Source: Lysinibacillus xylanilyticus (GTDB taxonomy: Bacteria; Bacillota; Bacilli; Bacillales_A; Planococcaceae). Taken from it: DNA of 64,000 nucleotides. This document shows positions 47,530 through 56,008 of the stretch, piece by piece. The stretch is from positions 62,001 to 126,000 of the forward strand of contig NZ_MDDN01000007.1 of NCBI RefSeq assembly GCF_001708185.1. The letters run 5' to 3'. Within the stretch, counting starts at the first letter, position 1, and every line of letters starts with the position of its first letter. The translations under genes were made by a program, and so were the position numbers. The notes under the pieces were generated by a model, which saw only the letters and a program-made list of their open reading frames with translations, searched no databases and was not told the origin of the DNA.

Positions 47530-47713
47530 ACCGCTCATCACCATAACGTGTGGTTGATTTCCGTTCCGGCTGGGCGCTTTGTAAGCTGTCGCTTCGCTTT
47601 CGCACAGAGCAGAGCTTCCTGGGGGCGTCCAATGAGCCGCTTCGCCTCCGCTCCAAGCAACCTATATATGGCATTAATGTAACAAATGTCATTCACAACT
47701 TTTGACAATGAAC
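47530..47713 (+). repeat. Full-length family A repeat
   Basis: About 184 bp, GCTCATCACCATAACGTGTG … TTTCCGTTCCGGCTGGGCG … CTTCCTGGGGGCGTCC … CAACTTTTGACAATGAACC. The two ends are roughly complementary (GCTCATCACC and GGTGATGAGC in other copies), giving imperfect terminal inverted repeats. Confidence 0.85.
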
Positions 47714-47797
47714 CAATTTAACACTTAATATCCACCATATTCCTAGCTTTTATCTTATAGAACCCTTTATTCAGTAAGGAATTGAATGAAAATAAAC

Positions 47798-47833
47798 AAA
47801 AAACCTAAATTCAGCAAACTGCTGAACTTAGGT
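47798..47833 (-). terminator. Terminator of the ketosteroid-dehydrogenase-like gene
   Basis: ACCTAAGTTCAGCA/TGCTGAATTTAGGT stem (one G-T pair) followed by TTTTTTG on the minus strand. Confidence 0.88.
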
Positions 47834-47854
47834 CTACAAATAGCATCTTTTAAT

Positions 47855-49543
47855 TTATACCTCTAGCAGCGTTGCGTGTTCTTTTTTAACTACATTTGCC
47901 ATATGCGTTGTTGCAATATAGCTTAATGTCATACCAGGTCCTAATGTTGCACCTGGCCCTGGGTATGTTTCGCCCATAATAGAGGCCGAACAATTTCCTG
48001 AGGCATACAAGCCTCCAATTACCGTACCATCTGCCTTTACAACGCGAGCATGCTGATCAACTACTAAGCCTCCCTTTGTCCCGATATCTCCCGGATATAA
48101 GCGAAGTGCATAAAATGGAGCATTCTTCAGTTCTGCTAGATTCGGATTCTGCAATGTAGGATCTCCATAATAATTATCATAGGCACTATCTCCTCGAAGG
48201 AAATCATCATCATGACCATTACGAGCAAAAGCATTAAAACGTTCCACAGTATCCACTAAATTTTCTGGAGAAACATTCATTTGCCATGCAAGCTCTTCAA
48301 TTGTTTGTGCACTTTTCACAATACCACTGTCAAACCAACTTTTTGGAAAGGGCTGTCCAGGGAAAAGTCCCGTGAAAATATAACGACTCTTTGCTGTTGC
48401 ATCTATCAAGATCCAAGAAGGTATAGCTTTGTTGTTTTTTTCATGGTGACTATGCATATTGTCTACAAATTCATGATAAGGTGCCGCTTCGTTTAAATAA
48501 CGTTTTCCTGCACCATCTACAACCATCATATTAGGAACGCCTCGATCTGCAACTAGGAAGAAAGGATGTCCTTGTGGATCAATCACTGAAGGTGCCCCCC
48601 ATACTTTATCCATTAAATCTAGTGACGCCCCTATTTTTACGCTTGGCTCGATAATGTCACCTGTTTGCCCTTCTGGTGTAGAAGTCCATTTTGTGTTTGT
48701 TGGAGCTGGCAAATATTTTTCGCGATATGCTTGATTATGAGAAAAACCACCTGCAGAAAGCACAACCCCACGCTTTGCTTCAATATGCATCTCCTGCCCA
48801 TCTCGCTCAACTACGATACCAGTCACCCGATCTTTTTCAACGATAAAATCTTTAAATGCAGTCGAGATCCACAACTCTGCATTCGCTTCAGCAAGTGACA
48901 TTCGTAAACGAGCAATTAATGCTTCGCCTAATGCAACAGGCAAACTTCCTGTAACTTTCGACTTCACCAATCGCATGCCTAATTTTAATGCTGTCGTTTT
49001 CCCCTTTGTCGTACGTCTAATCATATTGACCTTATGAAATTCATAGCTATTCATCGTAATGCCTTTAGTGGACAAGGTCGAACGACGCATCGTGTCTGCT
49101 AATGAGCCCATGTTCTTCAAATCAAAAATCCGTGGCTCAATCGACCGTCCTTGCGGTAAGCCACCTGGTTTTTCAGGATAATAATCAGAATAACCTTTAG
49201 CATATTGGAAACGCATATGCCTCGTATGATTATTTAAAAACCTTAACATTTCTGGTCCTCTTGTAATATAAGCTTCCTTTAAAGCCTCTGGCACACGATC
49301 ACCAATGGTTGAATCTAAGTATAAACGTGCTAAATCATGTGTATCTGGAACGCCTTCACCCTTAATTACATGATTATTTGGAATCCATAATGCACCACCA
49401 GACAAGGCAGAAGCTCCACCATAACGATCTGTCTTTTCAATAACTAGTGATTTTAGGCCCTGTAGCTTTGCTGTCAGACCTGCTGTTAACCCCGCTGCTC
49501 CTGAACCTACGACTACTACATCATAACTCGCATCCCATTTCAT
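47855..49543 (-). CDS. FAD-dependent 3-ketosteroid delta-1-dehydrogenase-like oxidoreductase
   Basis: 562 residues from the ATG at 49543 behind AAGGTGAGGA (an ATG at 49564 is possible). FAD-binding DVVVVGSGAAGLTAGLTA at the N-terminus. KstD-type features follow: YGGASALSGGALWIPNN, GVVLSAGGFSHNQ, FYALRLYPGDIGTKGGLVVD and ASGNCSASIMGETYPGPGATLGPG. Dehydrogenates 3-keto compounds; in Bacillales the true substrate is uncertain and may not be a steroid. No neighbouring catabolic genes. Confidence 0.88.
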   Translation of the reverse strand: MKWDASYDVVVVGSGAAGLTAGLTAKLQGLKSLVIEKTDRYGGASALSGGALWIPNNHVIKGEGVPDTHDLARLYLDSTIGDRVPEALKEAYITRGPEMLRFLNNHTRHMRFQYAKGYSDYYPEKPGGLPQGRSIEPRIFDLKNMGSLADTMRRSTLSTKGITMNSYEFHKVNMIRRTTKGKTTALKLGMRLVKSKVTGSLPVALGEALIARLRMSLAEANAELWISTAFKDFIVEKDRVTGIVVERDGQEMHIEAKRGVVLSAGGFSHNQAYREKYLPAPTNTKWTSTPEGQTGDIIEPSVKIGASLDLMDKVWGAPSVIDPQGHPFFLVADRGVPNMMVVDGAGKRYLNEAAPYHEFVDNMHSHHEKNNKAIPSWILIDATAKSRYIFTGLFPGQPFPKSWFDSGIVKSAQTIEELAWQMNVSPENLVDTVERFNAFARNGHDDDFLRGDSAYDNYYGDPTLQNPNLAELKNAPFYALRLYPGDIGTKGGLVVDQHARVVKADGTVIGGLYASGNCSASIMGETYPGPGATLGPGMTLSYIATTHMANVVKKEHATLLEV

Positions 49544-49765
49544 ACTTATATTCCTCACCTTCATTAGTAGTTACTAAATCAATGAATCTGGTATTATCTA
49601 AAAAGTATAGAATTAAATAAATTTTCAGTCAATTAATACCTATCTAGCATTCGATCATATAATAGCCTTTTACTACATTGAATCCTTTTCTTCTAAAACT
49701 TCCGCTAATCATATTCATTTCTATTTAGCATATATTTTGTAAAACGGCGATGGGGTGAAGGAATT

Positions 49766-50467
49766 TTGCAGTTGAATGCAATGATATTAGGTGGATTTCT
49801 TTTGTTCAGTGTTAGCATCGGAGGAGCGATAGCCTGGGTATTTTCTAAGCTATTTCAGCATACAACTCAAGGATTATCATTATTATGTGGCGGATTTTTA
49901 GTTGGCTTACTTATATTAGACATTATTCCTTCTTCTTTTCATCTATACAAATCATTCGGTCTTTTACTTGGAATTCTTATTGGCTATTTAATTTTTCAAA
50001 TACTCAATAGTTTATTACACGTTTCCCATACACAAAACCCCTCTGTAACGCTACTTGCAATGGCTATAATTATCCATACCATTCCAATTAGTCTCACTGT
50101 CGGAAATTTATTAGGGAACTCTGCATTAGGTATTACCATTACAGCATCCATTATTCTACATCATCTGCCAGAAGGCTTTGCACTTTCAACAGCATTATTA
50201 TCACAAGGAGAAAGGCTATGGAAACTCTTTCTCTATTTCATAGCCTTTTCAATTTTCTTTAGTATCTTTATACAGATTGGTCAGTATTGGGAATTAACCG
50301 AGAAAGAACAAGGGCTACTAATGGGCATATCAATCGGGTTAATCGCAACCGCCAGTATTTCAGAATTTATTTTGCATCATTTTCGTTCAGTAACACGTAA
50401 ATCCTTTTTAACATATATTTTATTAGGTTATTTTTTAAGTTATGTATTTCATATGCTAGTCGAATAA
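49766..50467 (+). CDS. ZIP-family divalent metal transporter
   Basis: 233 residues from a TTG at 49766 behind GGGGTGAAGGAA. About eight membrane helices. Metal-site motifs of the ZIP family: AIIIHTIPIS in helix 4 and ILHHLPEGFALS in helix 5. Imports zinc, manganese or a similar ion. No Zur box recognised. Single gene converging on the SLH protein gene. Confidence 0.88.
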   Translation: MQLNAMILGGFLLFSVSIGGAIAWVFSKLFQHTTQGLSLLCGGFLVGLLILDIIPSSFHLYKSFGLLLGILIGYLIFQILNSLLHVSHTQNPSVTLLAMAIIIHTIPISLTVGNLLGNSALGITITASIILHHLPEGFALSTALLSQGERLWKLFLYFIAFSIFFSIFIQIGQYWELTEKEQGLLMGISIGLIATASISEFILHHFRSVTRKSFLTYILLGYFLSYVFHMLVE

Positions 50468-50504
50468 AAAAGCAATCCACCAAAATAATGTGGATTGCTT
50501 TTTT
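50466..50504. terminator. Bidirectional terminator between ZIP and SLH genes
   Basis: AAAAGCAATCCAC/GTGGATTGCTTTT perfect stem with A and T runs, serving both converging genes. Confidence 0.92.
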
Positions 50505-50524
50505 CAGTTAAAAGAAGAATCGTA

Positions 50525-51553
50525 TTATTCTTCTTCACCTGCTGCTAATAATGTAAGTGATAAAATTTTAGAGAATTGTGCACGTGTAAGATTACCTTTT
50601 GGATTAAATTTACCACTTGATCCGTCAATAACACCTAATTGTTGTAATAAACCGATTGATTCTACCGTTTCTTTACGCATTTGATTTTTGTCTGTAAATG
50701 TGTTATTTTTGCTAGCCTTAGCTACATCAAATTCCATTGCCTCTAATAAGCTTGCTGTTACATAGGCCATTTCCTCACGTGTTACAGGTTTGTATGGCTC
50801 AAAATTAGCACCATCAAAAATATCGATTAAGCCATAATCCTCTAAAATCGCTACTTCTTTAGCACCTGGGTATTTTCCCAAATCCTTATATGAAGCAGGG
50901 CTTTCGTAATCCTCTTTCACATCTAATCCACCAGCACGGAAAATCATAGAAGCTAATTGTCCGCGTGTTACTTGTCCATTTGGATTAAATGTTGTAGCCG
51001 TTGTTCCATTAATAATGTCAGCTTGGTACAGTAATTGGATATAGCTCTCAGCCCAATGTCCAATAGTATCAGTGAAGTAACCGCCTGGTTTTAAGTCTGA
51101 AATATCTTCACTAATAGATGTTACAAAATCATTCAATTCTTTATCAGTTAAAGTTTGCCATCTTCCTTCAGCAAACATTTCAGCTTTGAATGTCTTTCCA
51201 GATGGAGTAAATTTCATTTGCATAAAGTCACCGAAAAGCTCTTTAAACTCTTTTTGCTCCTCTGCACTCACTTCAGAGAATTTCATAAGTCCTTGTAAGG
51301 ATATTTTTACTGTAATACTATCCTTTGTACATACTAAGATCATTTCTTTATCGTCATATTGTACTTTAGAAAGTAAAAACGTTTTGTAAATATCTTGGTA
51401 GGACATTGATTGCACTTGATTAGTAGCTGCAACTACATTTTTTGGTTGGATGAAGCTAGAAACATCTACATTTTCTTGTGCATTAGCTTGTATACTAAAG
51501 CCTCCAGTTAAACATGCGATACTAAGTGCTCCAGCAATAATTGTTTTCTTCAT
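50525..51553 (-). CDS. Secreted S-layer-homology (SLH) domain protein
   Basis: 342 residues from the ATG at 51553 behind AAAGGGGAAAGAAAC. Signal peptide cut after QANA (about residue 25). Residues 26-150 have no recognised fold. Three SLH modules follow: FTDTIGHWAESYIQLLY…ITRGQLASMIF-type, YKDLGKYPGAKEVAIL…TREEMAYVT and FTDKNQMRKETVESI…LTRAQFSKIL. SLH modules bind the pyruvylated secondary cell-wall polymer, so the protein sits on the cell surface. Confidence 0.92.
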   Translation of the reverse strand: MKKTIIAGALSIACLTGGFSIQANAQENVDVSSFIQPKNVVAATNQVQSMSYQDIYKTFLLSKVQYDDKEMILVCTKDSITVKISLQGLMKFSEVSAEEQKEFKELFGDFMQMKFTPSGKTFKAEMFAEGRWQTLTDKELNDFVTSISEDISDLKPGGYFTDTIGHWAESYIQLLYQADIINGTTATTFNPNGQVTRGQLASMIFRAGGLDVKEDYESPASYKDLGKYPGAKEVAILEDYGLIDIFDGANFEPYKPVTREEMAYVTASLLEAMEFDVAKASKNNTFTDKNQMRKETVESIGLLQQLGVIDGSSGKFNPKGNLTRAQFSKILSLTLLAAGEEE

Positions 51554-51589
51554 GTTTCTTTCCCCTTTCAATTCATAGATTCAGTGTAC

Positions 51590-52044
51590 TAAAACAACTG
51601 TTAGTAAATCTATAAAAATATGTAAATTTATCAAAATTATATAAAAGTCCTATATTCCACAACATAAAAAATTACTAAATATTTATGTAAATCCAGAAAA
51701 TATATTGCATAATTTCTACAATGAATTAAGGAATTTTTTTAATAAACCTAACAAATTCTAACGTTTTTTTCTGCTTTTGAATAAAAATACTATCTCAAAT
51801 ATGTTCATTTCTATTTTTGATTTATAGAAAAAAATTAGTAAATTCGTTCTTGCTTAACTAGGTATAAAGTAGTCATAAAGATCTAATCACACAGTATTGT
51901 TCTATCACTAGAAAGTAATTAGAAAGTACCATTAACTTGTTTGAAGGTATTTTTATTCCAATTAATGAATTTTATAGTAATATTTTCTCTCAATTTCTTT
52001 TATTAAGTAAGGTTCAGTCAAAATCGTCTGTAGTTCATATCCAC
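51590..52044. other. AT-rich gap, no gene seen
   Basis: Only promoter-like A/T tracts; no frame with a ribosome site and no repeat-family copy. Confidence 0.6.
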
Positions 52045-52075
52045 AAAAAGAGCAAGTAGAAGCTTGCCCTTTTTT
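52045..52075 (-). terminator. Terminator of the sigO-rsoA operon
   Basis: AGGGCAAG/CTTGCTCT-type stem (one G-T pair) with T-run on the minus strand, about 55 bp after the rsoA-like stop. Confidence 0.75.
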
Positions 52076-52128
52076 CTGTCGTCCTACTTGAAGTCAGGTA
52101 TATAAATTCGACGTTCTTTTTATAAGAA

Positions 52129-52329
52129 TTACAAGAAAAAATCCCAAAAACTTGGTGCATTCTGAAACTTTACTGTCGCCAGCTTTTCTATAATTTTCAA
52201 TTTGATTTCTTGTTCTAAATCTTCCCTTTCTTGATAGTCTGTACTGTGTAGACATTGTTTAATTTTAGGTGTGAAATTCTCTATAATTGTAAGCGTTTCT
52301 TCGTTAAATTGATTTTCTAAATTTGCCAT
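52129..52329 (-). CDS. rsoA: RsoA-like sigma co-factor (region-2 fragment)
   Basis: 66 residues, 5 bp after the sigO-like gene. The middle, FTPKIKQCLHSTDYQEREDL followed by EQEIKLKIIEKL, looks like sigma-70 region 2.1-2.2, the part that grips core RNA polymerase. In B. subtilis SigO (yvrI) lacks this region and needs RsoA (yvrHa), encoded next to it; the same order is seen here. Two-part sigma factors are rare. Confidence 0.7.
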   Translation of the reverse strand: MANLENQFNEETLTIIENFTPKIKQCLHSTDYQEREDLEQEIKLKIIEKLATVKFQNAPSFWDFFL

Positions 52330-52334
52330 ATAAA

Positions 52335-52925
52335 TTATTCCTCCTTTTTTCTGAGTGTATGATTAAGCTTATTTAAAGCTTTGCGATGAAGATTGGATAT
52401 ATTCTGTGGTGTTGTTCTTAATTTTTGAGCTATTTCTTTTGTAGTAAGATCTTTTACATAAATCATCTCTAAAACTTGTAGCTGTTTAACCGTTAATTTT
52501 TGCAAGGACTTTAAAAGTTGTTCATCCTCAATATTGTCTAATAACCCTTCTCCAACTATATTTTCAAGCTCCTTTTCATTGCTTGCATCTTCTATTTGCT
52601 CTTTTGCAGTCGTTCCACCTTCTTCTGATAAGCCCTTATCTAATATTAATAAAGTATGCTTTTGCAGCTTTCTCCTTTTTTTATCAAAATCTAAACTGAA
52701 GAAATAAATTAAATTACTGACGTATTTGATCTTCCTAACATTTATAAAGTGAGATTGAAAAGATTCATCCACGAGTTTTTTATTACTATCAGTTGGATAT
52801 AAGATCGCTTTTTGTACCAAATAAAGATTTTCAGAATCCAACAAAAAGCTTTTTATAATTGGATTGTTTACCTGTTTATTATTCCTATAGAAGAATTCCT
52901 CTACTTTTTGATTATCTTTCTCCAT
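52335..52925 (-). CDS. sigO: SigO-like sigma factor (promoter-recognition subunit)
   Basis: 196 residues; ATG behind TATAGGAGGGATTATTAA. The C-terminus is a region-4 helix-turn-helix: LTVKQLQVLEMIYVKDLTTK followed by EIAQKLRTTPQNISNLHRKAL. No normal region 2 is visible, and the next gene supplies one. A yvrJ gene lies 620 bp away on the other strand, as in the B. subtilis SigO-RsoA regulon, which responds to acid and envelope stress. Target genes here are unknown apart from the likely yvrJ. Confidence 0.75.
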   Translation of the reverse strand: MEKDNQKVEEFFYRNNKQVNNPIIKSFLLDSENLYLVQKAILYPTDSNKKLVDESFQSHFINVRKIKYVSNLIYFFSLDFDKKRRKLQKHTLLILDKGLSEEGGTTAKEQIEDASNEKELENIVGEGLLDNIEDEQLLKSLQKLTVKQLQVLEMIYVKDLTTKEIAQKLRTTPQNISNLHRKALNKLNHTLRKKEE

Positions 52926-52998
52926 TTAATAATCCCTCCTATATATCCGCCTTCTTTCTATATAAAGTGAATGTAGTATCTATATTATAAACCAAAAT

Positions 52999-53014
52999 AA
53001 GAACAAATGTTCTT
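52999..53014. promoter_or_regulatory. LexA-like palindrome in the sigO promoter
   Basis: AAGAACATTTGTTCTT, a perfect-arm palindrome. AGAACATTTGTTCT matches the Bacillus LexA box CGAACATATGTTCG at 11 of 14 positions, including the GAAC-N4-GTTC core. It lies at the -35 side of a good -10 (TATAAT, minus strand, about 52984-52989). Confidence 0.5.
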
Positions 53015-53025
53015 AAAAAGAGAAT

Positions 53026-53058
53026 AAAAAATCACCTTTTATACAAAAAAGGTGATTT
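53026..53058 (-). terminator. Glutaredoxin gene terminator
   Basis: AAATCACCTTTT/AAAAGGTGATTT stem then TTTTTTATTC on the minus strand. Confidence 0.85.
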
Positions 53059-53070
53059 AATCCAACTTCT

Positions 53071-53313
53071 TCAACTATCTAAAATAGCTTTTATTTTCTC
53101 TGGCTGATAGCCTATAATTTCCTCCACTTTATTATCAGCGACTACTAAAGTAAATGGGATAGCGCTACTATTAAATTGCTTAAACTCCTGTAATACGTGT
53201 TCTTCATTAATGTCCTTATTAATATAAGTAATATTATTTGCTTCTAACCATTCCTTTAACCTGACACAATATTGACATCCATCGCTTGAATAAACCGTTA
53301 AATCATACTTCAT
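53071..53313 (-). CDS. Glutaredoxin-like protein (NrdH/Grx)
   Basis: 80 residues from the ATG at 53313 behind AAAAAAGGAGGTCTCTAAG; the upstream extension runs through the tRNA-like element and is not real. Active site CQYC in YSSDGCQYCVRLKEW, cis-Pro in SAIPFTLVV, Gly pair near the end. Cytosolic thiol-disulfide exchange. Upstream of sigO on the same strand but separated by a terminator. Confidence 0.9.
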   Translation of the reverse strand: MKYDLTVYSSDGCQYCVRLKEWLEANNITYINKDINEEHVLQEFKQFNSSAIPFTLVVADNKVEEIIGYQPEKIKAILDS

Positions 53314-53447
53314 CTTAGAGACCTCCTTTTTTCTATAAAGAGGATTAAAACATAAGATATGGAACCATAACAAAATAATACTTTTTTTAACTGGAAGGTT
53401 GTTTTTATGAAAGAAGGATTCACTTTCCATAGTACAGTTACAATTTT

Positions 53448-53507
53448 GGTGATGTAAGGCATGGGTCTGCAACACCTTTATCCTCGGTTCGAATCCGAGT
53501 ATCACCT
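53448..53507 (+). tRNA. D-arm-less tRNA-Cys(GCA)-like element, probably a pseudo-tRNA
   Basis: Acceptor GGTGATG pairs with TATCACC over seven positions (one G-T). The T-arm CTCGG-TTCGAAT-CCGAG is perfect. The anticodon loop CTGCAAC holds GCA (Cys). The sequence TAAGGC…GTCTGCAA…ACCTTTATC matches the 3' part of bacterial tRNA-Cys. The 5' half of the D-arm (about 11 nt) is missing, giving 60 nt. It ends 41 nt before the yvrJ ATG. Confidence 0.65.
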
Positions 53508-53548
53508 TATAATATTAATTTGGAGTAAGAGGGAGGGTGATTTATAGT

Positions 53549-53722
53549 ATGACACCAGAAAATGTTCCAATGTGGATTAGCTTAATAGGAAATTTTGGAT
53601 TCCCTATTGCCATAACAGTCTATCTGTTCATTCGCTTTGAAAGGAAAATAGATAAATTAGAAGCTGTCATCATGGAGTTATCTGAAGTTATAAAATCTCT
53701 TAATTACAAAAAAGGAGGGTAA
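53549..53722 (+). CDS. yvrJ: YvrJ-family small membrane protein
   Basis: 57 residues from the ATG at 53549 behind GGGAGGGTGA. One membrane helix (about 8-30, WISLIGNFGFPIAITVYLFI) followed by a charged helix (RFERKIDKLEAVIMEL), the YvrJ pattern. In B. subtilis yvrJ belongs to the SigO-RsoA regulon. Followed 5 bp later by another small gene. Confidence 0.85.
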   Translation: MTPENVPMWISLIGNFGFPIAITVYLFIRFERKIDKLEAVIMELSEVIKSLNYKKGG

Positions 53723-53727
53723 TCCAC

Positions 53728-53916
53728 ATGGAAATTGAAAAATTAATGGCTTGTTACTGTAAAGCAAGAGAAGTTCAATCATTTTATTCAAGTTGTTTAA
53801 CGAATGACAGTCTTTCTCTAAAAGAACGCGATTTACTAATAAACCTTATTAAAAATGCCAGTATTTCTTCTAAATTATTGAAGGAATATTGTCAGATTCA
53901 TGCTAATGATAAATGA
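53728..53916 (+). CDS. Small soluble protein co-transcribed with yvrJ
   Basis: 62 residues; ATG behind AAAAAAGGAGGGTAATCCAC. Mostly helical with Cys at 9, 11, 23 and 56. No family recognised. Ends before a terminator. Confidence 0.75.
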   Translation: MEIEKLMACYCKAREVQSFYSSCLTNDSLSLKERDLLINLIKNASISSKLLKEYCQIHANDK

Positions 53917-53929
53917 TCTTTTTACAAAT

Positions 53930-53990
53930 AAACCAACCAAATAATTTAGGTTATAGACTACCTAATGTTATTTGGTTGGTTTTAATTTTT
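53930..53990 (+). terminator. Terminator of the yvrJ operon
   Basis: AACCAACCAAATAA/TTATTTGGTTGGTT perfect 14-bp outer stem with an inner TTAGGT/ACCTAA stem, then TTAATTTTT. Confidence 0.9.
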
Positions 53991-54069
53991 AATGGAATTA
54001 TTCCATTACCAATTTCCTTACATCTTTCATCTAATTAATGTATGATCGTATGAACAGGAGGGGAATTTT

Positions 54070-54291
54070 ATGATAGCCTACAAGAGAATAGCTATACTAT
54101 ATCTTCTTATAATAATCTTTAGTATTTTTATTGCTACACAGATGAACAGTATATTAAATGGATTGTTGGTTCTTGCTTTATTGTATGTGTTATTTATTGG
54201 CCTTCCTTATTTATTACAAAAAAAGGTGAAGTTTTTCGTGATATGTTGGAGTTGGTTAATAAAAGGTGGGCGAATAGGTCCTAAAAATTAA
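54070..54291 (+). CDS. Small membrane protein, unknown
   Basis: 73 residues; ATG behind GAACAGGAGGGGAATTTT. Two hydrophobic helices (7-28, 31-52) and a basic C-terminus. No family recognised. Single gene followed by a strong terminator. Confidence 0.7.
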   Translation: MIAYKRIAILYLLIIIFSIFIATQMNSILNGLLVLALLYVLFIGLPYLLQKKVKFFVICWSWLIKGGRIGPKN

Positions 54292-54348
54292 AGAGATGAA
54301 TCCATTGAGTTAATGAATATTGTAACTGACAATACGTATCCTTTACTC

Positions 54349-54392
54349 CCCCGAAAATGTTAGGCCTTTCCTAACATTTTCGGGGTATATTT
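54349..54392 (+). terminator. Strong terminator
   Basis: CCCCGAAAATGTTAGG/CCTAACATTTTCGGGG perfect 16-bp stem then TATATTTTTC. Confidence 0.9.
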
Positions 54393-54466
54393 TTCTTTAA
54401 ATTGCGACTTTCACTTTATTATCATCGTTCTTTCTTCACTTTATTATGTAAAAGGAGATGAAGATA

Positions 54467-55390
54467 ATGAACACTGAAATCATTTTAAAACCAGTAAAAA
54501 TTGTTAAGTTGTTTAAAGTTCTAAATGCAGTTCCCGATAACTTAGATAAGATTCGGGCAAGGGAATTGTGGGAAGAAACAGATCAGGGTTTGGGATCTGT
54601 TGTTGCTGTATTAGATAGTGGCGTTCAGATTGACCACCCGAGTTTAAAGGAAAATATTATTGATGGCTATAATTTCACAGATGATGATGAAGGTAACCCT
54701 TCCATTTATAAAGACTACCTCGGTCATGGGACACATGTGTCTGGGATTATTGCAGCCGTCGATAACGGTAGAGGCATCACAGGTGTAGCGCCAAAAAGTA
54801 AAGTTCTTATATTAAAAGTGATTAATCATATGGGCAGAGGTAGCTTTGAGAATTTAATTAAGGCCATTATGTATGCCGTTGATTGGACTGGGCCTAATGG
54901 AGAAAAAGTAAACATCATGAATATGTCGCTAGGTAGTCCTGAACCACATGAAGAATTGCATAAAGCCATAAAATATGCCCGTTCAAAAGGAATCGTATTA
55001 GTAGCGGCTGCTGGTAATGAAGGCGATGGAGAAAGCGAGACTATCGAAATATCATACCCTGGATTTTATAAAGAAGTCATACAAGTCGGCTCCCTATCTG
55101 AAGCAGAAACACCCTCGAAATTTTCTAATACGAATGTAAATTTAGATTTTGTAGGGCCTGGTGAAAATATTTTATCTACACATTTAAACAGTAATTATGT
55201 AGAGTTGACTGGAACATCTATGGCAGCGCCATTTGTTGCTGGTGCCGCTGCTCTTATTATAAAAACAATCAATCGTTCTGAATCACGTTTGATCCCTATG
55301 TATGTGTATGATTACTTACTATCGCATGTTCTTCCACTGGAAAACTTCTCGATCAATCATATTGGTCATGGCTTTATTCAATTGAAATAA
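54467..55390 (+). CDS. ispA: Intracellular subtilisin-type serine protease
   Basis: 307 residues from the ATG at 54467, 8 nt after AAAGGAGATGAAG (an ATG at 54458 lies in that site). Peptidase S8: Asp in VVAVLDSGVQIDHP, His in YLGHGTHVSGIIAAV, oxyanion Asn in VLVAAAGNEG, Ser in TGTSMAAPFVAGAAAL. No signal peptide and a short N-terminal extension (about 25 residues) typical of intracellular subtilisins, which degrade cytosolic protein in stationary phase. Confidence 0.93.
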   Translation: MNTEIILKPVKIVKLFKVLNAVPDNLDKIRARELWEETDQGLGSVVAVLDSGVQIDHPSLKENIIDGYNFTDDDEGNPSIYKDYLGHGTHVSGIIAAVDNGRGITGVAPKSKVLILKVINHMGRGSFENLIKAIMYAVDWTGPNGEKVNIMNMSLGSPEPHEELHKAIKYARSKGIVLVAAAGNEGDGESETIEISYPGFYKEVIQVGSLSEAETPSKFSNTNVNLDFVGPGENILSTHLNSNYVELTGTSMAAPFVAGAAALIIKTINRSESRLIPMYVYDYLLSHVLPLENFSINHIGHGFIQLK

Positions 55391-55520
55391 ACCATGCTCC
55401 CCCCATTGCCCCAAATATGTAAAAACATATGATGTACGTAATCAAAACCATTATAACCACATTATTTTTCCTAGCATACTATAAATAAAAGGATCGCAAA
55501 TTTATAGATTGGAGGGAATT

Positions 55521-55805
55521 ATGATGAGCAATAATAAAATCGCATCAAGCAATATCGCGCTGACATTTTTACTTATTCTCAGTATCGCCTATAATTATTT
55601 TTACCATCAATTACCAATTCAAATTGAGTTCCTAGGTAATCTGGGTTTTTGGCTAATATTCCCATTATCATTAGTCATTATAGTGCTGAGCGTAAAGCTA
55701 ATAAAAAATAAAGCAAGCAACGTCAGTCCCTACATCACTTTCATCATCGCTGTAGCTATTTTAATCATTTCTTTATATTCACTATTTCCTTGGGGCTCAC
55801 CTTAA
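55521..55805 (+). CDS. Small three-helix membrane protein, unknown
   Basis: 94 residues; ATG at 55521 (or 55524) behind GGAGGGAATT. Three hydrophobic helices, about 12-30, 40-58 and 72-90. No family recognised. Single gene. Confidence 0.75.
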   Translation: MMSNNKIASSNIALTFLLILSIAYNYFYHQLPIQIEFLGNLGFWLIFPLSLVIIVLSVKLIKNKASNVSPYITFIIAVAILIISLYSLFPWGSP

Positions 55806-55818
55806 TCGTCAAAATTGA

Positions 55819-55875
55819 AATACTCCCATTTGATAGACAGATGAAGAAGCTGCTGATCTAATGGGAGTATTTTTC
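55819..55875 (+). terminator. Terminator after the three-helix protein gene
   Basis: AATACTCCCAT…ATGGGAGTATT outer stem then TTTTCG. Confidence 0.8.
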
Positions 55876-56008
55876 GTCCATCTTATTTATTTGTACTTTC
55901 TTTTTGCAATTTTTGTATAATAATTAGGAAGAGCTTTTTATTTTTGAAACTTTTAGAGTTACGCTAAAACTTATTTAAACGAAGCAAAGAAAGGGATGGG
56001 ATAAGAAA

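Noticed and set aside
53314-53505. N-terminal extension of the glutaredoxin frame
   Set aside because: It reads antisense through the tRNA-like element; the ATG at 53313 has a strong ribosome site and gives a normal-length glutaredoxin.
53448-53507. Functional standard tRNA-Cys
   Set aside because: Only 60 nt; the D-arm half is missing, so a normal cloverleaf cannot form.
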